Shown: positions 1-8,549, counted from the first letter of the stretch. The stretch is DNA of 60,826 nt from Gammaproteobacteria bacterium (GCA_013288815.1 JABDBD010000013.1:1-60826); one strand, 5' to 3'. Notes: generated by a model from the sequence alone, not told the origin. Numbers and translations: made by a program.

Positions 1-2
1 GG

Positions 3-1133
3 CAAAATTTTTTAACTGTTAATTTGGCAAGTTTATTGTTGTGTTGCTCAAGCGCTGGGTATGCTTATGACGCTCAGCTTTCTACTAAACTATTAAGTGA
101 GCCCTCAAACAACAAGTCTTCTTTTTACGTTGGATTATTATATATTAAACCTTATAGTAATAACTTAAAATACGCGACGTTTGTATCAGGCATACAACCT
201 TATTATCAAAGCTGGCATTATCAGGAAATTAATCCTGATTATCATCCTGCTTTTGAAATGGGAATTAACTACGCTATTCCGCATACAATGTATAGCGCAA
301 CCATGGATTGGACACATTTAAATTCAACTGACACATCTTATAAGCAAGCAAATACCAGCACGGATCTCACCACAGTTGAGTTTGTAGGGCCTCCCTATGA
401 AATGAGCCCTCCGGTTTTTGGAATAAAAAGAGTTGATAGCAAAGTAAACTTCCAGTTCGATAATGTTTTATTAAATGCATCACGATTAGTTGAATTTGAT
501 TCGCATGTGCAAGCTAGATTTTTTGGAGGCTTAGACTTCTTAAATCTAAATCAAACGGTCACAACAACTTTTAGTAATTATGCTGGATCTCCAGCTACCC
601 CATACAGCTATCCGCTTCCACCCGATCCTTCGTTTTCATTTCAAACCCAAAATGTTTCAAAATATTTTGGTACGGGCCCCGATCTTGGAATGAGTGTTCG
701 CTACAAAACAAAATCAGGTTTTGGATTCATGGGTGAGTTTGTAGGACTGCTGACAGCGGGTACTGTGACGGCACAAGACAACTTCACGTCAACTTCTGCT
801 CGTTTGACTTCACTTGGAATTGGTACTAGCCATCAACAAATTACTTCACCCAACAGCACGCAAGTTGTGATGGGTGTAGATGGTAAGCTGGGCGTATTTT
901 ACAATTATCAAGGAACAAGAATACCTGACTTAACCATTGAAGCAGGCTATCGCATGGCTTCTTATGCGAATGCAATATCAACTATTAATCCTAGCACTTT
1001 AGTTCAGCCAGGTACTGTCGTTGTTACGCCTGAGTTTGCAACAGGAACTATGGCGATTGTGTCTACTGATGCCAGAACGAGACCTTTTAATTTTAACGGT
1101 CCTTTTCTCAATATAAAAATAGCTGTAGCGTAG
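3..1133 (+). CDS. Legionella-type major outer membrane protein (MOMP) family porin, 5' end cut by window
   Basis: The reading frame is open to the left edge with no stop, so the true start lies upstream. A start at the TTG at 24 would leave only a 14-residue leader without positive charges. The visible leader ends with a signal-peptidase-like site after SSAGYA. The mature part is rich in Tyr, Asn, Thr and Phe with alternating hydrophobic residues and ends in aromatic/aliphatic strand-like sequence (FNGPFLNIKIAVA), as in beta-barrels. Composition, length (about 370 residues) and phrases such as GTGPDLGMSVRYKTKSGFG match the Legionella MOMP family, which forms outer-membrane porins and adhesins in Legionellales. 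Family assignment is by recognition, not by alignment. Followed by two more envelope or secreted proteins on the same strand. Confidence 0.75.
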   Translation, partial: QNFLTVNLASLLLCCSSAGYAYDAQLSTKLLSEPSNNKSSFYVGLLYIKPYSNNLKYATFVSGIQPYYQSWHYQEINPDYHPAFEMGINYAIPHTMYSATMDWTHLNSTDTSYKQANTSTDLTTVEFVGPPYEMSPPVFGIKRVDSKVNFQFDNVLLNASRLVEFDSHVQARFFGGLDFLNLNQTVTTTFSNYAGSPATPYSYPLPPDPSFSFQTQNVSKYFGTGPDLGMSVRYKTKSGFGFMGEFVGLLTAGTVTAQDNFTSTSARLTSLGIGTSHQQITSPNSTQVVMGVDGKLGVFYNYQGTRIPDLTIEAGYRMASYANAISTINPSTLVQPGTVVVTPEFATGTMAIVSTDARTRPFNFNGPFLNIKIAVA

Positions 1134-1145
1134 TTGGATAAAAAT

Positions 1146-1161
1146 CATGGCAATTGCCATG
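1146..1161. repeat. 16-bp perfect palindrome in the gap between two outer-membrane genes
   Basis: CATGGCAATTGCCATG is perfectly self-complementary and lies 13 bp after the MOMP stop codon. It could be an operator for a dimeric regulator or the core of a small hairpin; there is no T-tract after it, so it is not a convincing terminator. Confidence 0.45.
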
Positions 1162-1197
1162 GGATAAACTTTTCAAGCAACGCTATGGAGTAAACTT

Positions 1198-1218
1198 CGT
1201 GTCACGGTACCGTACACG
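1198..1218. promoter_or_regulatory. Second dyad just upstream of the ribosome binding site of the small barrel gene
   Basis: A perfect 10-bp palindrome ACGGTACCGT (1204-1213) is flanked by CGTGT (1198-1202) and ACACG (1214-1218), giving a nearly continuous 21-bp dyad with one bulged base. It ends 8 bp before the Shine-Dalgarno sequence (1226-1229), so it could be an operator or a leader hairpin. Function is inferred only from position. Confidence 0.35.
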
Positions 1219-1238
1219 ATTTGAAGGAGAATAATGGC

Positions 1239-1991
1239 ATGTTCAGAATGATGAGTATTTTATTTGGCGCCATGCTCTCAAGCAGTGTGTTTGCAGCTGC
1301 AGAGAGTGAGATGTCCTCTGGTAATCACTTTTTTATAGGATTAAGTCCCGGCATCACTTGGGTAACAGGTAATCAAGCACAAACATTAAATTTGCAATCT
1401 GATATCGCAAAAACCTATACGGCGGATAACAATACACCTTACTTTCCAAACGCCGAGATTTTTATAGGTTGGCAGAAAGCATTGGCTGCACATTTCATCA
1501 GACAGTCCCTGACAAGTCAGTTAGGGCTCAGTGTTGCTGTAGCAGGAAACGCAAAACTTTCAGGCGATATCTGGGAGGATGGTGATCCCAATTTTAATAA
1601 TTTTAGTTATAACTATAAAGTCACTCACACACACGTTGCACTCAAAGGCAGGCTCATCGGTAAATCAAGTTTTATTCTTGAGCCTTATGTCAGTGGAAGT
1701 ATTGGTGTTGGGTTTAATCGTGCGTATGGTTTTACAAGTCAACCTAAAATTTCCGGAGAAGTTGCAGCGCCGCCTTTTGGCTCCAATACCACCACTACAT
1801 TTGTTTATACGCTAGGTGTTGGGTTGCAGAAATCACTCAATGAAAATCTACAAGTCGCTGTGGGTTACGAGTTTGCTGATTGGGGAAAGACCCAGTTATC
1901 ACGCGCAGCTGGCCAAACACAAAACCAGGGATTAACGCTCAATCATCTTTATGCGAATCAAGTACAGTTATCCCTATTTTATATTGTTTAG
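1239..1991 (+). CDS. Small outer-membrane beta-barrel protein
   Basis: I place the start at ATG 1239 because AAGGAGA (1224-1230) sits at good spacing; an upstream in-frame TTG at 1221 would overlap that ribosome binding site. The protein is 250 residues, with a signal peptide (MFRMMSILFGAMLSSSVFA, cleavage before AAES). The rest shows alternating amphipathic strands and a C-terminal strand ending YANQVQLSLFYIV, like OmpA/OmpW-type eight-stranded barrels; phrases such as YTLGVGLQKSLNENLQVAVGYEFADWG are typical of these. It should sit in the outer membrane. The ligand or partner cannot be read. It lies between a MOMP-like porin and a secreted propeller, possibly in one envelope transcription unit. 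Confidence 0.75.
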   Translation: MFRMMSILFGAMLSSSVFAAAESEMSSGNHFFIGLSPGITWVTGNQAQTLNLQSDIAKTYTADNNTPYFPNAEIFIGWQKALAAHFIRQSLTSQLGLSVAVAGNAKLSGDIWEDGDPNFNNFSYNYKVTHTHVALKGRLIGKSSFILEPYVSGSIGVGFNRAYGFTSQPKISGEVAAPPFGSNTTTTFVYTLGVGLQKSLNENLQVAVGYEFADWGKTQLSRAAGQTQNQGLTLNHLYANQVQLSLFYIV

Positions 1992-2006
1992 CTTTAAGGA
2001 TGAGAC

Positions 2007-3305
2007 ATGAAACAACAAAAAAATAGCAGATTAGTATTTGTCACTGGCATGCTGCTGCTAGGTTCAACTGTGCTGCATGCAGCACAGGCTAAATTTAGTA
2101 TTGTTCCGACTAGCGGTTCCATTACTAGTCTATTATTACCGAGTAATTTTACCGAAACAGTAAGTTATCAAGTGACAAACCAAACTAAAATCACTCGCAC
2201 TTTAACGATGGTTCCCATCACGGGCGTTACACAAATAACGACAGGGGCTGGAGTCTGTGCAAGTCCATTTACATTGTCTTCTCAGCAATCCTGTACGCTA
2301 ACATTGTCTATTAATGGCAGCCAAATTCCATCAACGGGAATTATGGGTGGTCCAATTGTCTGTAAAACAAATAGTTCCAGCGATCCAAGTCCGGATTCTT
2401 TTCTGTGTTCGCAGCCAGACATTGGAAATACGCTAGCTGTATCAGTTACAACGTCAGGTCAACATGCGTATGTGGCAAATCAATTGAATAATACAGTCTC
2501 GTTTTGCAATGTGAATCCGGCCACCGGTTTTCTAACACAGTGTGCAGTCACTGCAACTGGGCTTATCGGTGTAGAAGGAATTGGCTTTAACCCAGCTGGA
2601 ACTTTTTTCTATGGCGCAAATATAATAGGTAATACAATCACGGTTTGTCAGGTGAATAGCGCGACAGGAGCGCTCATTGGATGTGTTGATTCGGGTGGAA
2701 CTGGGTTTGGTCAACCCGATGGAGTTGGATTCAGCCCTAATGGAAGCATCTTCTATACTTCAAATGTATTGAATAGTGTATCGGCTTGTTTGGTCAATCC
2801 AACAACGGGCTTATTAAGTTCTTGCGTAAATAACGCTAGCCCTACATTTAGTGCGCCATCCGATATGGCAGTTAATTCCGCGGGAACATTTGCTTATGTT
2901 ACTAATAGGGCTGCGAGCACTGTTTCTGTCTGCAATGTTTCCGGGCAGACTGTCAATTCATGCAATGATCTTTCAGGAAGTAATTTCAACGCACCTGAAG
3001 GCATCACCTTAAGCCCGGATAATCTACATGCCTATATTGCTAACGCCGGAAGTAAGAATGTCACGGTTTGTAATATTCTCCAAGACGGAACAGGCTTGCT
3101 AGCCAACTGTTCTATTACTAATGGTGCATTCGTGGGTACGGGAAATCTTGGATTTAATACTCTTGGTACATTTGCGTATGTCCCCAATCAGCTGCTGAGT
3201 GCAGTATTTGTGTGTAACGCTGCGCTGGCTGATGGTACGTTATCAAGTTGTGTGCCATCTCTTGGTGCAGGATTTTCGGGGCCGGCAGGTGTCGTACTGC
3301 ATTAA
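2007..3305 (+). CDS. Secreted beta-propeller (YVTN/NHL-like) repeat protein
   Basis: A signal peptide (residues 1-26, cleavage near LHAAQA) is followed by an Ig-like/spacer region to about residue 120 with Cys pairs, then about six to seven repeats of 43-48 residues. Each repeat carries a variant of GTFAYVTN, then TVSVC, then TGLLSSC, then an APEGI-like turn. This periodic pattern is the YVTN/lactonase-like beta-propeller fold. Each repeat brings conserved cysteines, suggesting disulfides in the periplasm or outside the cell. An AAGGAtgagac ribosome site precedes ATG 2007, 15 bp after the preceding stop. Such propellers are common in Legionellales; no enzymatic residues can be assigned. Confidence 0.75.
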   Translation: MKQQKNSRLVFVTGMLLLGSTVLHAAQAKFSIVPTSGSITSLLLPSNFTETVSYQVTNQTKITRTLTMVPITGVTQITTGAGVCASPFTLSSQQSCTLTLSINGSQIPSTGIMGGPIVCKTNSSSDPSPDSFLCSQPDIGNTLAVSVTTSGQHAYVANQLNNTVSFCNVNPATGFLTQCAVTATGLIGVEGIGFNPAGTFFYGANIIGNTITVCQVNSATGALIGCVDSGGTGFGQPDGVGFSPNGSIFYTSNVLNSVSACLVNPTTGLLSSCVNNASPTFSAPSDMAVNSAGTFAYVTNRAASTVSVCNVSGQTVNSCNDLSGSNFNAPEGITLSPDNLHAYIANAGSKNVTVCNILQDGTGLLANCSITNGAFVGTGNLGFNTLGTFAYVPNQLLSAVFVCNAALADGTLSSCVPSLGAGFSGPAGVVLH

Positions 3306-3327
3306 TCTATTATCCTCTCAATGCCCA

Positions 3328-3361
3328 ACTCTCTCCTCCACAAAAGTGTGGAAGAGAGGGA
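3328..3361 (+). terminator. Hairpin after the propeller gene (possible terminator)
   Basis: CTCTCCTCCACA (3331-3342) pairs with TGTGGAAGAGAG (3347-3358) with one mismatch around an AAAG loop, 25 bp after the stop codon. No U-tract follows, so a Rho-independent function is uncertain. Confidence 0.4.
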
Positions 3362-3398
3362 GTAATCAAGCATGGATGCATGTGTGCGTGATGACATA

Positions 3399-3555
3399 TA
3401 ACTATTCAGCGGTTGCCACTGACCCAATCGTGCCCGTGTCCGCGCCCGTGTGCGTGCCCGTTTTTGTTTGATCCATTACCAACAGATGCAAAACTATATC
3501 AAAGGAAGACGGGCACGGGCACGATTTTGGACAGTGGCAACCGCTGAATAGTTAC
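3399..3555. mobile_element. MITE-like non-coding element with 23-bp terminal inverted repeats and 9-bp target duplication
   Basis: Perfect inverted repeats lie at 3399-3421 and 3532-3554. Inside them a second imperfect inverted pair built on CGTGCCCGTG / CACGGGCACG (about 3428-3460 and 3507-3523) would extend the hairpin. Immediately outside, GATGACATA occurs as a direct repeat at 3390-3398 and 3556-3564 (one base between the right inverted repeat and the right copy), which is what a transposition target duplication looks like. The interior has no credible gene. It fills most of the 339-bp gap between the propeller gene and the flavoprotein gene. Confidence 0.7.
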
Positions 3556-3644
3556 GATGACATACACTTTAAGTTTAACTACTGGATTTTAATCAATTTA
3601 TTGAATTTCGAGGTCATAGATTGAAACCTTGAGGGTGGCATTTC

Positions 3645-5066
3645 ATGAAAAATATCCTAGAATTAAAGAATGATAGGATGATTTTATTGAGGAGATTTGA
3701 GGTGTCAAACTCAAAAGGGTTGCGTATAGGCATTATCGGTGCCGGGCCTGGTGGGCTAGCAGCAGCGGAAGCGTTGCGTGAAAAGGGATATAACAATGTG
3801 ACTATTTTGGAAAAAGAAAATAGAGTTGGAGGCATGTCACTCAGCTTAAGTTATGAAACCCCCGATCATAACAAAGTTATTTATGAGATGGGAAGTTTGC
3901 AACCCGTCAGTTCGAAAATATTATATCGCTTAATGAAAAACTATAGATTGCATATTGGTAAAAATAATTTAGGAAAAAATCAGAATCCCGATGATCCTAT
4001 GTTCATTAAAATATATAGTCTTACACAACACAAGACTATTATTGATTTCGCAACATATAAGTTTGGCTATCCTTTTCGAAATGCTGTGCCCATTTTTTTG
4101 GATCTGATTAAATTCATGCGATATTTATTTAAGTATCGACAATTAATAAATCCTGGATTTAAATTATCGAATCAACACTTAATAGAATTATCTATACCAT
4201 ATGAGCAATGGGTTGATGAAAGGCAGTTTAAAATAATTGGCGATTTATTAAAAATGCTCGGATCTACAGTCACATTTAGCAATCCTGCTCTCAAGAATAC
4301 AATGCCTGCACTCATGCCAATTAAATTTTTTTTACAACTTCTTCAATGGCCGCCTACCCATCTTAGATATTTGAATGGAACACTCAAGCAAATGCGAGAA
4401 GGATATCAAGAATTATGGAATCGAGTTGCCAAGATGCATACTGTATTACTTAATGTAAATATAAAAAAAGTCATTCGGAAAGATAATATAATAGAAGTCG
4501 ATGTAGGTGATACAAAACTTGTTTTTGATAAAATTATTATTACTTGTTCGCCTACCCAGGCAGAAAAATTTTTAGATATTACTGAAGAGGAAAAACAACT
4601 ATTTAGTAAAATAAATTATGCGCCAGGATGGCGGGTGTCTTTTTTAGGAAAAAACTTACCTCATGATGGTTTGTATGCGTTTTTAGAGCCTTATATGGTT
4701 AAAGATCACGAGCCCTGCTTACAGTGTTTTTATCCAGAAGGAGAAGTCGGTGACGGCATATGGTTATATACCGGCGTTATCAATGTCAATAAAAAACATA
4801 CCTTGCAGTCAATAAAACAAGATGCTGAAAAATGTTTTCACGATCAATTTCATGGCGAACTCATAAAATGGTTGGATGCAATGTATTGGCCTGAATATGT
4901 GCCTTATTTCAATGGAGATGAAATTCAAAACGGCATATATCAAAAACTGGAGAGCCTGCAGGGGAAAAATGATACATATTATGGTGGCGGCACATTTAGT
5001 AGCAGTACCCACGGGTCTGTTGTGGACTATGCATATTCTTCGATAAAAAAATATTTTGGCGATTAG
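3645..5066 (+). CDS. FAD-dependent flavoprotein resembling polyenoic fatty-acid (linoleate) isomerase
   Basis: The N-terminus is a classical FAD-binding Rossmann motif: GAGPGG at residues 32-37 with the ribose-binding Glu56 in TILEKENRVGG. The C-terminus (about residues 415-470: an aromatic PEYVPYF stretch, GIYQKLESLQGKNDTYYGGG, then a helix ending KKYF) resembles, from memory, the C-terminal part of the FAD-dependent polyenoic fatty-acid isomerase of Propionibacterium, a branch of the flavin amine-oxidase superfamily that shifts double bonds in linoleic acid. No signal peptide. The start is uncertain: ATG 3645 has GAGGG upstream, but GTG 3702 has a stronger GAGGAG (3688-3693) and would begin just before the Rossmann strand. 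The stop is followed after 4 bp by the phospholipase gene, so the two are probably co-transcribed. It could instead be a generic amine oxidase-like desaturase. Confidence 0.65.
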   Translation: MKNILELKNDRMILLRRFEVSNSKGLRIGIIGAGPGGLAAAEALREKGYNNVTILEKENRVGGMSLSLSYETPDHNKVIYEMGSLQPVSSKILYRLMKNYRLHIGKNNLGKNQNPDDPMFIKIYSLTQHKTIIDFATYKFGYPFRNAVPIFLDLIKFMRYLFKYRQLINPGFKLSNQHLIELSIPYEQWVDERQFKIIGDLLKMLGSTVTFSNPALKNTMPALMPIKFFLQLLQWPPTHLRYLNGTLKQMREGYQELWNRVAKMHTVLLNVNIKKVIRKDNIIEVDVGDTKLVFDKIIITCSPTQAEKFLDITEEEKQLFSKINYAPGWRVSFLGKNLPHDGLYAFLEPYMVKDHEPCLQCFYPEGEVGDGIWLYTGVINVNKKHTLQSIKQDAEKCFHDQFHGELIKWLDAMYWPEYVPYFNGDEIQNGIYQKLESLQGKNDTYYGGGTFSSSTHGSVVDYAYSSIKKYFGD

Positions 5067-5070
5067 AGTA

Positions 5071-6873
5071 ATGGATAACTTTCTGGTAAATACAATAAAG
5101 TCCACCGAAATATTCTCATCATTAACCGAGGAGGAGTGCTTATCAATTTCACATTTTTTTGAAACAATCCAGTTGAAATGTGGCACTATACTTTTCAATC
5201 AAAATGATTCTTCTGATTGCCTCTATATTCTAGTTGATGGGAACCTATCGGCCATTTTAAAAATGACAGATGGGACGAGTAAAATTGTTGGAACCATTAA
5301 AAAAGGCGAGACGGTGGGTGAATTAGGTGTGCTCTCTCAGCAACCCCGCACTTTAACAGTTAAAGCAACGATTGGCTCAACTCTCCTTAAATTACCAGCT
5401 AATTCACTTGCTCAGATATGTCAAATACACCCCGCTGTACTCTATAAAATTATTGGTCCGATTGTTTCTCGTTCACAAAGAACCATTCAATTACTAGCGC
5501 AGAACAATAAGACTAAGCATATTGTTGTTATTCCAACAAACGACTCCGTATCTTTATCTTCCTTAAAAGCTAAAATTAAAAAAAATATTTCAAACTTTGT
5601 TAACATTACTTTATTGGTTGATAGTGAATTTGAAATAGGTGTTGAAGAAAAAAAAATTTCTAATGTGCTGGAATGTATTGAAAAAATTGAAAAAGAAAAT
5701 TCAACTATATTATATTTAATTGAGTCTTATGATTCAGCATTATTGAAAGTATGCATAGAAAAAGCTGATGATATTTATTTTGTTTCAGATAGCAATTCAA
5801 ATCCTAACTACAGCGAATTTGTTCGGCAACTTCTAAGTAATAGGAAGCAGCTCAACGATGTTCGTGATATTTTGGTTCTGCAACATAATGATAGCAAAAT
5901 TTTACCTGGTAGCACCGAATCGTGGCTGATTTACCATCGCTTTTCACTTTATCATCATGTCCGCACCCACAATGATAATGATTATCAACGTTTGCTACGA
6001 TTCATGTTAGGAAAAACAACAGGGCTTGTCTTGGGCGGTGGTGGAATGAAAGGGTGGGCTCACCTAGGCGTCATTAAAGCATTAGAAGAAGCAAATATTC
6101 CCATCGATATGACTGGAGGAACCAGTATTGGATCTATTGTCGCTGGGTGTTTTTCATTGAGTGAAACTTATGAAGCGACATTAGAAAAATTTCGTTTTAT
6201 CATGAATGCAGATCCAAAATTATTTAAACTGAAAAATTTTACGTGGCCAAGCATTTCAATATTAAGCTCTAAAAACAATACTGAAGCGTTAATAAAAGCG
6301 TTTGATAATCTTCACATAGAAGATCTATGGCTTCCCTATTTTTGTTTGAGCTGTAATCTGACTTTAAAAAATGAATCTATTCACACGCAAGGCCTACTGT
6401 GGGAAAAGATTAGGGCGAGTGTTGCTGTACCGGGCATCGTTCCACCGATGGTCCTAGACGGTCAATTGCATGTTGATGGTGGTTTAGTCAATAACTTGCC
6501 TGTTGATGTGATGCGAAATTTCTTGGGAACAAGCAGCAAGATTGTGGCGGTTAGAGTTTCATCGCAAAGAGAAGAGAATCATTCATATAATTTCCCTCCT
6601 GTATTGACTTTCAAGCAGGCTTTGCTTGTGAAATTAGGCTGGAAGCATCACGAATATAAGTTCCCTTCATTTTTGGATACCTTTATAAATGCGCTATTAG
6701 TTGGATCTTATCAAAAAGAATTACAATGCAGCATGCAAGCTGATTTGTTGATTAGTCCAAACCTATCAAGCTATAAAATGCTTAAGATTTCAAAAAATCA
6801 GGAAGATAATTTAATTGATTTAGGTTATCATTCTACAGTGGACTTGCTAAGCAAATCGAAAAGCAAATTTTAA
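5071..6873 (+). CDS. NTE-type patatin phospholipase with N-terminal cyclic-nucleotide-binding domain
   Basis: ATG 5071 follows the flavoprotein stop by 4 bp; an in-frame TTG at 5056 would overlap that gene. Residues about 10-130 form a cNMP-binding domain with the phosphate cassette GELGVLSQQPRTLTV. A linker with the NTE-family signature (HRFSLYHHVR, RLLRFMLGK) leads into a patatin domain from about residue 315: oxyanion loop GGGGMKG, nucleophile Ser352 in GTSIG, and dyad Asp469 in VDGGLVNNLP. All catalytic residues are present. NTE/PNPLA6-family enzymes hydrolyse (lyso)phospholipids to free fatty acids. The domain order suggests that cAMP or cGMP binding regulates lipid hydrolysis. Thr follows the cassette Arg, where cAMP-specific domains usually have Ala, so ligand choice is open. 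Genes on either side look like fatty-acid modifying enzymes. Confidence 0.85.
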   Translation: MDNFLVNTIKSTEIFSSLTEEECLSISHFFETIQLKCGTILFNQNDSSDCLYILVDGNLSAILKMTDGTSKIVGTIKKGETVGELGVLSQQPRTLTVKATIGSTLLKLPANSLAQICQIHPAVLYKIIGPIVSRSQRTIQLLAQNNKTKHIVVIPTNDSVSLSSLKAKIKKNISNFVNITLLVDSEFEIGVEEKKISNVLECIEKIEKENSTILYLIESYDSALLKVCIEKADDIYFVSDSNSNPNYSEFVRQLLSNRKQLNDVRDILVLQHNDSKILPGSTESWLIYHRFSLYHHVRTHNDNDYQRLLRFMLGKTTGLVLGGGGMKGWAHLGVIKALEEANIPIDMTGGTSIGSIVAGCFSLSETYEATLEKFRFIMNADPKLFKLKNFTWPSISILSSKNNTEALIKAFDNLHIEDLWLPYFCLSCNLTLKNESIHTQGLLWEKIRASVAVPGIVPPMVLDGQLHVDGGLVNNLPVDVMRNFLGTSSKIVAVRVSSQREENHSYNFPPVLTFKQALLVKLGWKHHEYKFPSFLDTFINALLVGSYQKELQCSMQADLLISPNLSSYKMLKISKNQEDNLIDLGYHSTVDLLSKSKSKF

Positions 6874-6953
6874 TAAATTTAAGCTAGCGTTAAGAAGCTA
6901 TAATCACCCAGCGATTTCTCTGCAATCATCCTTACAAAGTGGAGAATTAAAAA

Positions 6954-8381
6954 ATGCCTACGAATCAACTTGGAAGACGTGCCTTAAAAAAAATGATAGT
7001 TATGATCATTTCAGCACTAGCAACTGTTAAATATAATTTTAAAATGGCCAAAACTAAACGCTTGGCTGAGCGTAACAAAGATCAAAAGGCAGAAATTGTT
7101 TTATGGAATGACATTTGGTCAGTAGTTAACATACCTTGGGCATTGCAGCATGACTTCGCTAAGTATCGAGCCATTACCTATATTCCGAAGGTAGAAGAAG
7201 CCTATGATCGTTATTACAGCTTCCTATTGAATCTCGACACTAAATCAGAAACCCTTTCTATACCAGACGACAAACAATTTCTGTTAATTTTATATCACAC
7301 ACCGATGGCGCTCTATATTAAAAAAACAAATTCTCGCACCCATACGGTTGACATTTCTGACTTAATATATCTTCGTAATTTTGCTGGATATTATGATATA
7401 CGTAAAATTGATATTGACACAGAAACAAATAAATTAACTTTCTTTACGAAAAATAATGAAAAAATAAACTCAGAACATCCGTTGTATCATGTTGCAAAAA
7501 TACATGCGACAGTATGTTTAACGTACTTTAGTCCTGGTATCGGACATTCATGGGTACACTTTGATTTTCCCTGTGTGGTTTCTGCAATCTGTTATAATAT
7601 GTTGCCGAATGGCAGTGTGCTCCATAAAATTCTTACAACTCATACTCGTTTTACATTAGCTATCAACAATCAAGCGCTACGCGTACAACAAGCAACAAAC
7701 AATCATAATAACTGGAAGGGAAAACTAGATCCTATTAAACCGTTTCCAGTGACAGCCGATACATTTGTTTTTTCAAACTCGAGAAGGGTATTGGATTTTT
7801 ATAAAAAATGCGGAGAATTTCATTGCCCACCGACGTTTAATGAAGATATTCCTTATTGCAAAATTCTAATGCTTTACTATCACGAAATAAGAAAATTTAT
7901 TGAAAGCATAAAAGAGGACATAGAAAAAAACTTATTGGCTGATTTTATCACTGAACTCAATAAATATTTTCCGGTAGTTAACGAATTTGATCCTTATGAT
8001 GTATTAGCTACTTTTATTTGGCAAGCATGCATTGCGCACCCGACGGATCATTTTACTTATTACCAGGCTATGAAATCCTGCGGATCAACCGTTGCGATTA
8101 AGCGAGTATTAGATTGTTCGCCAGAAAGCACAATAAACGATATCATTGATCCTATGTATTTAGCTAAATTTAAAAATTTCCTTGAAATCTTCGTTCAATT
8201 TAATTATTTCCCTGAGTTTAATAATAGCATGGCTAATTTAACGTATGACTTTAGCAATCCTAAATTACTTGAAAAAGAAAAAGCATTTACTTCCAATTTA
8301 CATGCGCTAGAAACAAAGCTCATTCAGGAGGGAGCATTATTGTGTCCGCTGAGCAGAATGGCACAGAGTATTTGTTTTTAA
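6954..8381 (+). CDS. Short lipoxygenase-like non-heme iron protein
   Basis: This 475-residue protein shares the lipoxygenase core pattern: a helix with His198 and His202, then LHKILTTHTRFTLAINNQA (compare the HPIFKLL...HxRFTIAIN motif of animal lipoxygenases), an IPYCKILMLYYHEIRKFIE segment matching the DIPYYFYRDDGLLVWEAI region, a helix ATFIWQACIAHPTDHF with His362 and His366, and an SRMAQSICF tail similar to the usual RIPNSVAI. His362/His366 match the His/His arrangement of mammalian 12/15-lipoxygenases. Two oddities: the first His pair is four apart rather than the usual five, and the C-terminal residue is Phe instead of Ile. It is shorter than most lipoxygenases (550-900). A hydrophobic stretch at residues 14-24 may be an uncleaved anchor. 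GTGGAG precedes the ATG; the gap to the phospholipase is 80 bp. Activity is inferred. Confidence 0.65.
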   Translation: MPTNQLGRRALKKMIVMIISALATVKYNFKMAKTKRLAERNKDQKAEIVLWNDIWSVVNIPWALQHDFAKYRAITYIPKVEEAYDRYYSFLLNLDTKSETLSIPDDKQFLLILYHTPMALYIKKTNSRTHTVDISDLIYLRNFAGYYDIRKIDIDTETNKLTFFTKNNEKINSEHPLYHVAKIHATVCLTYFSPGIGHSWVHFDFPCVVSAICYNMLPNGSVLHKILTTHTRFTLAINNQALRVQQATNNHNNWKGKLDPIKPFPVTADTFVFSNSRRVLDFYKKCGEFHCPPTFNEDIPYCKILMLYYHEIRKFIESIKEDIEKNLLADFITELNKYFPVVNEFDPYDVLATFIWQACIAHPTDHFTYYQAMKSCGSTVAIKRVLDCSPESTINDIIDPMYLAKFKNFLEIFVQFNYFPEFNNSMANLTYDFSNPKLLEKEKAFTSNLHALETKLIQEGALLCPLSRMAQSICF

Positions 8382-8549
8382 GTCAGTCATTTTTTTGCAC
8401 ATTTATTTGCCAAGTGATATCCGTGATAGATTTGACACCTTTTCACATTGTTTATATTAAAGCCAAAATCTAACAAAAGAGATGAAACTTGACATCGCCA
8501 CTCGTACTAATTACCCTGAGTTCTTTTAAATTTTAACCGAGAAAATACT

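Noticed and set aside
3199..3471. Open frame of 90 codons across the propeller gene end and the MITE-like element
   Set aside because: It overlaps the propeller gene in another frame, has low-complexity PV repeats derived from the hairpin, and no ribosome site.
4809..5198. 129-codon minus-strand frame opposite the flavoprotein and phospholipase genes
   Set aside because: It is antisense to two well-supported genes with conserved motifs, and its translation has no family features.
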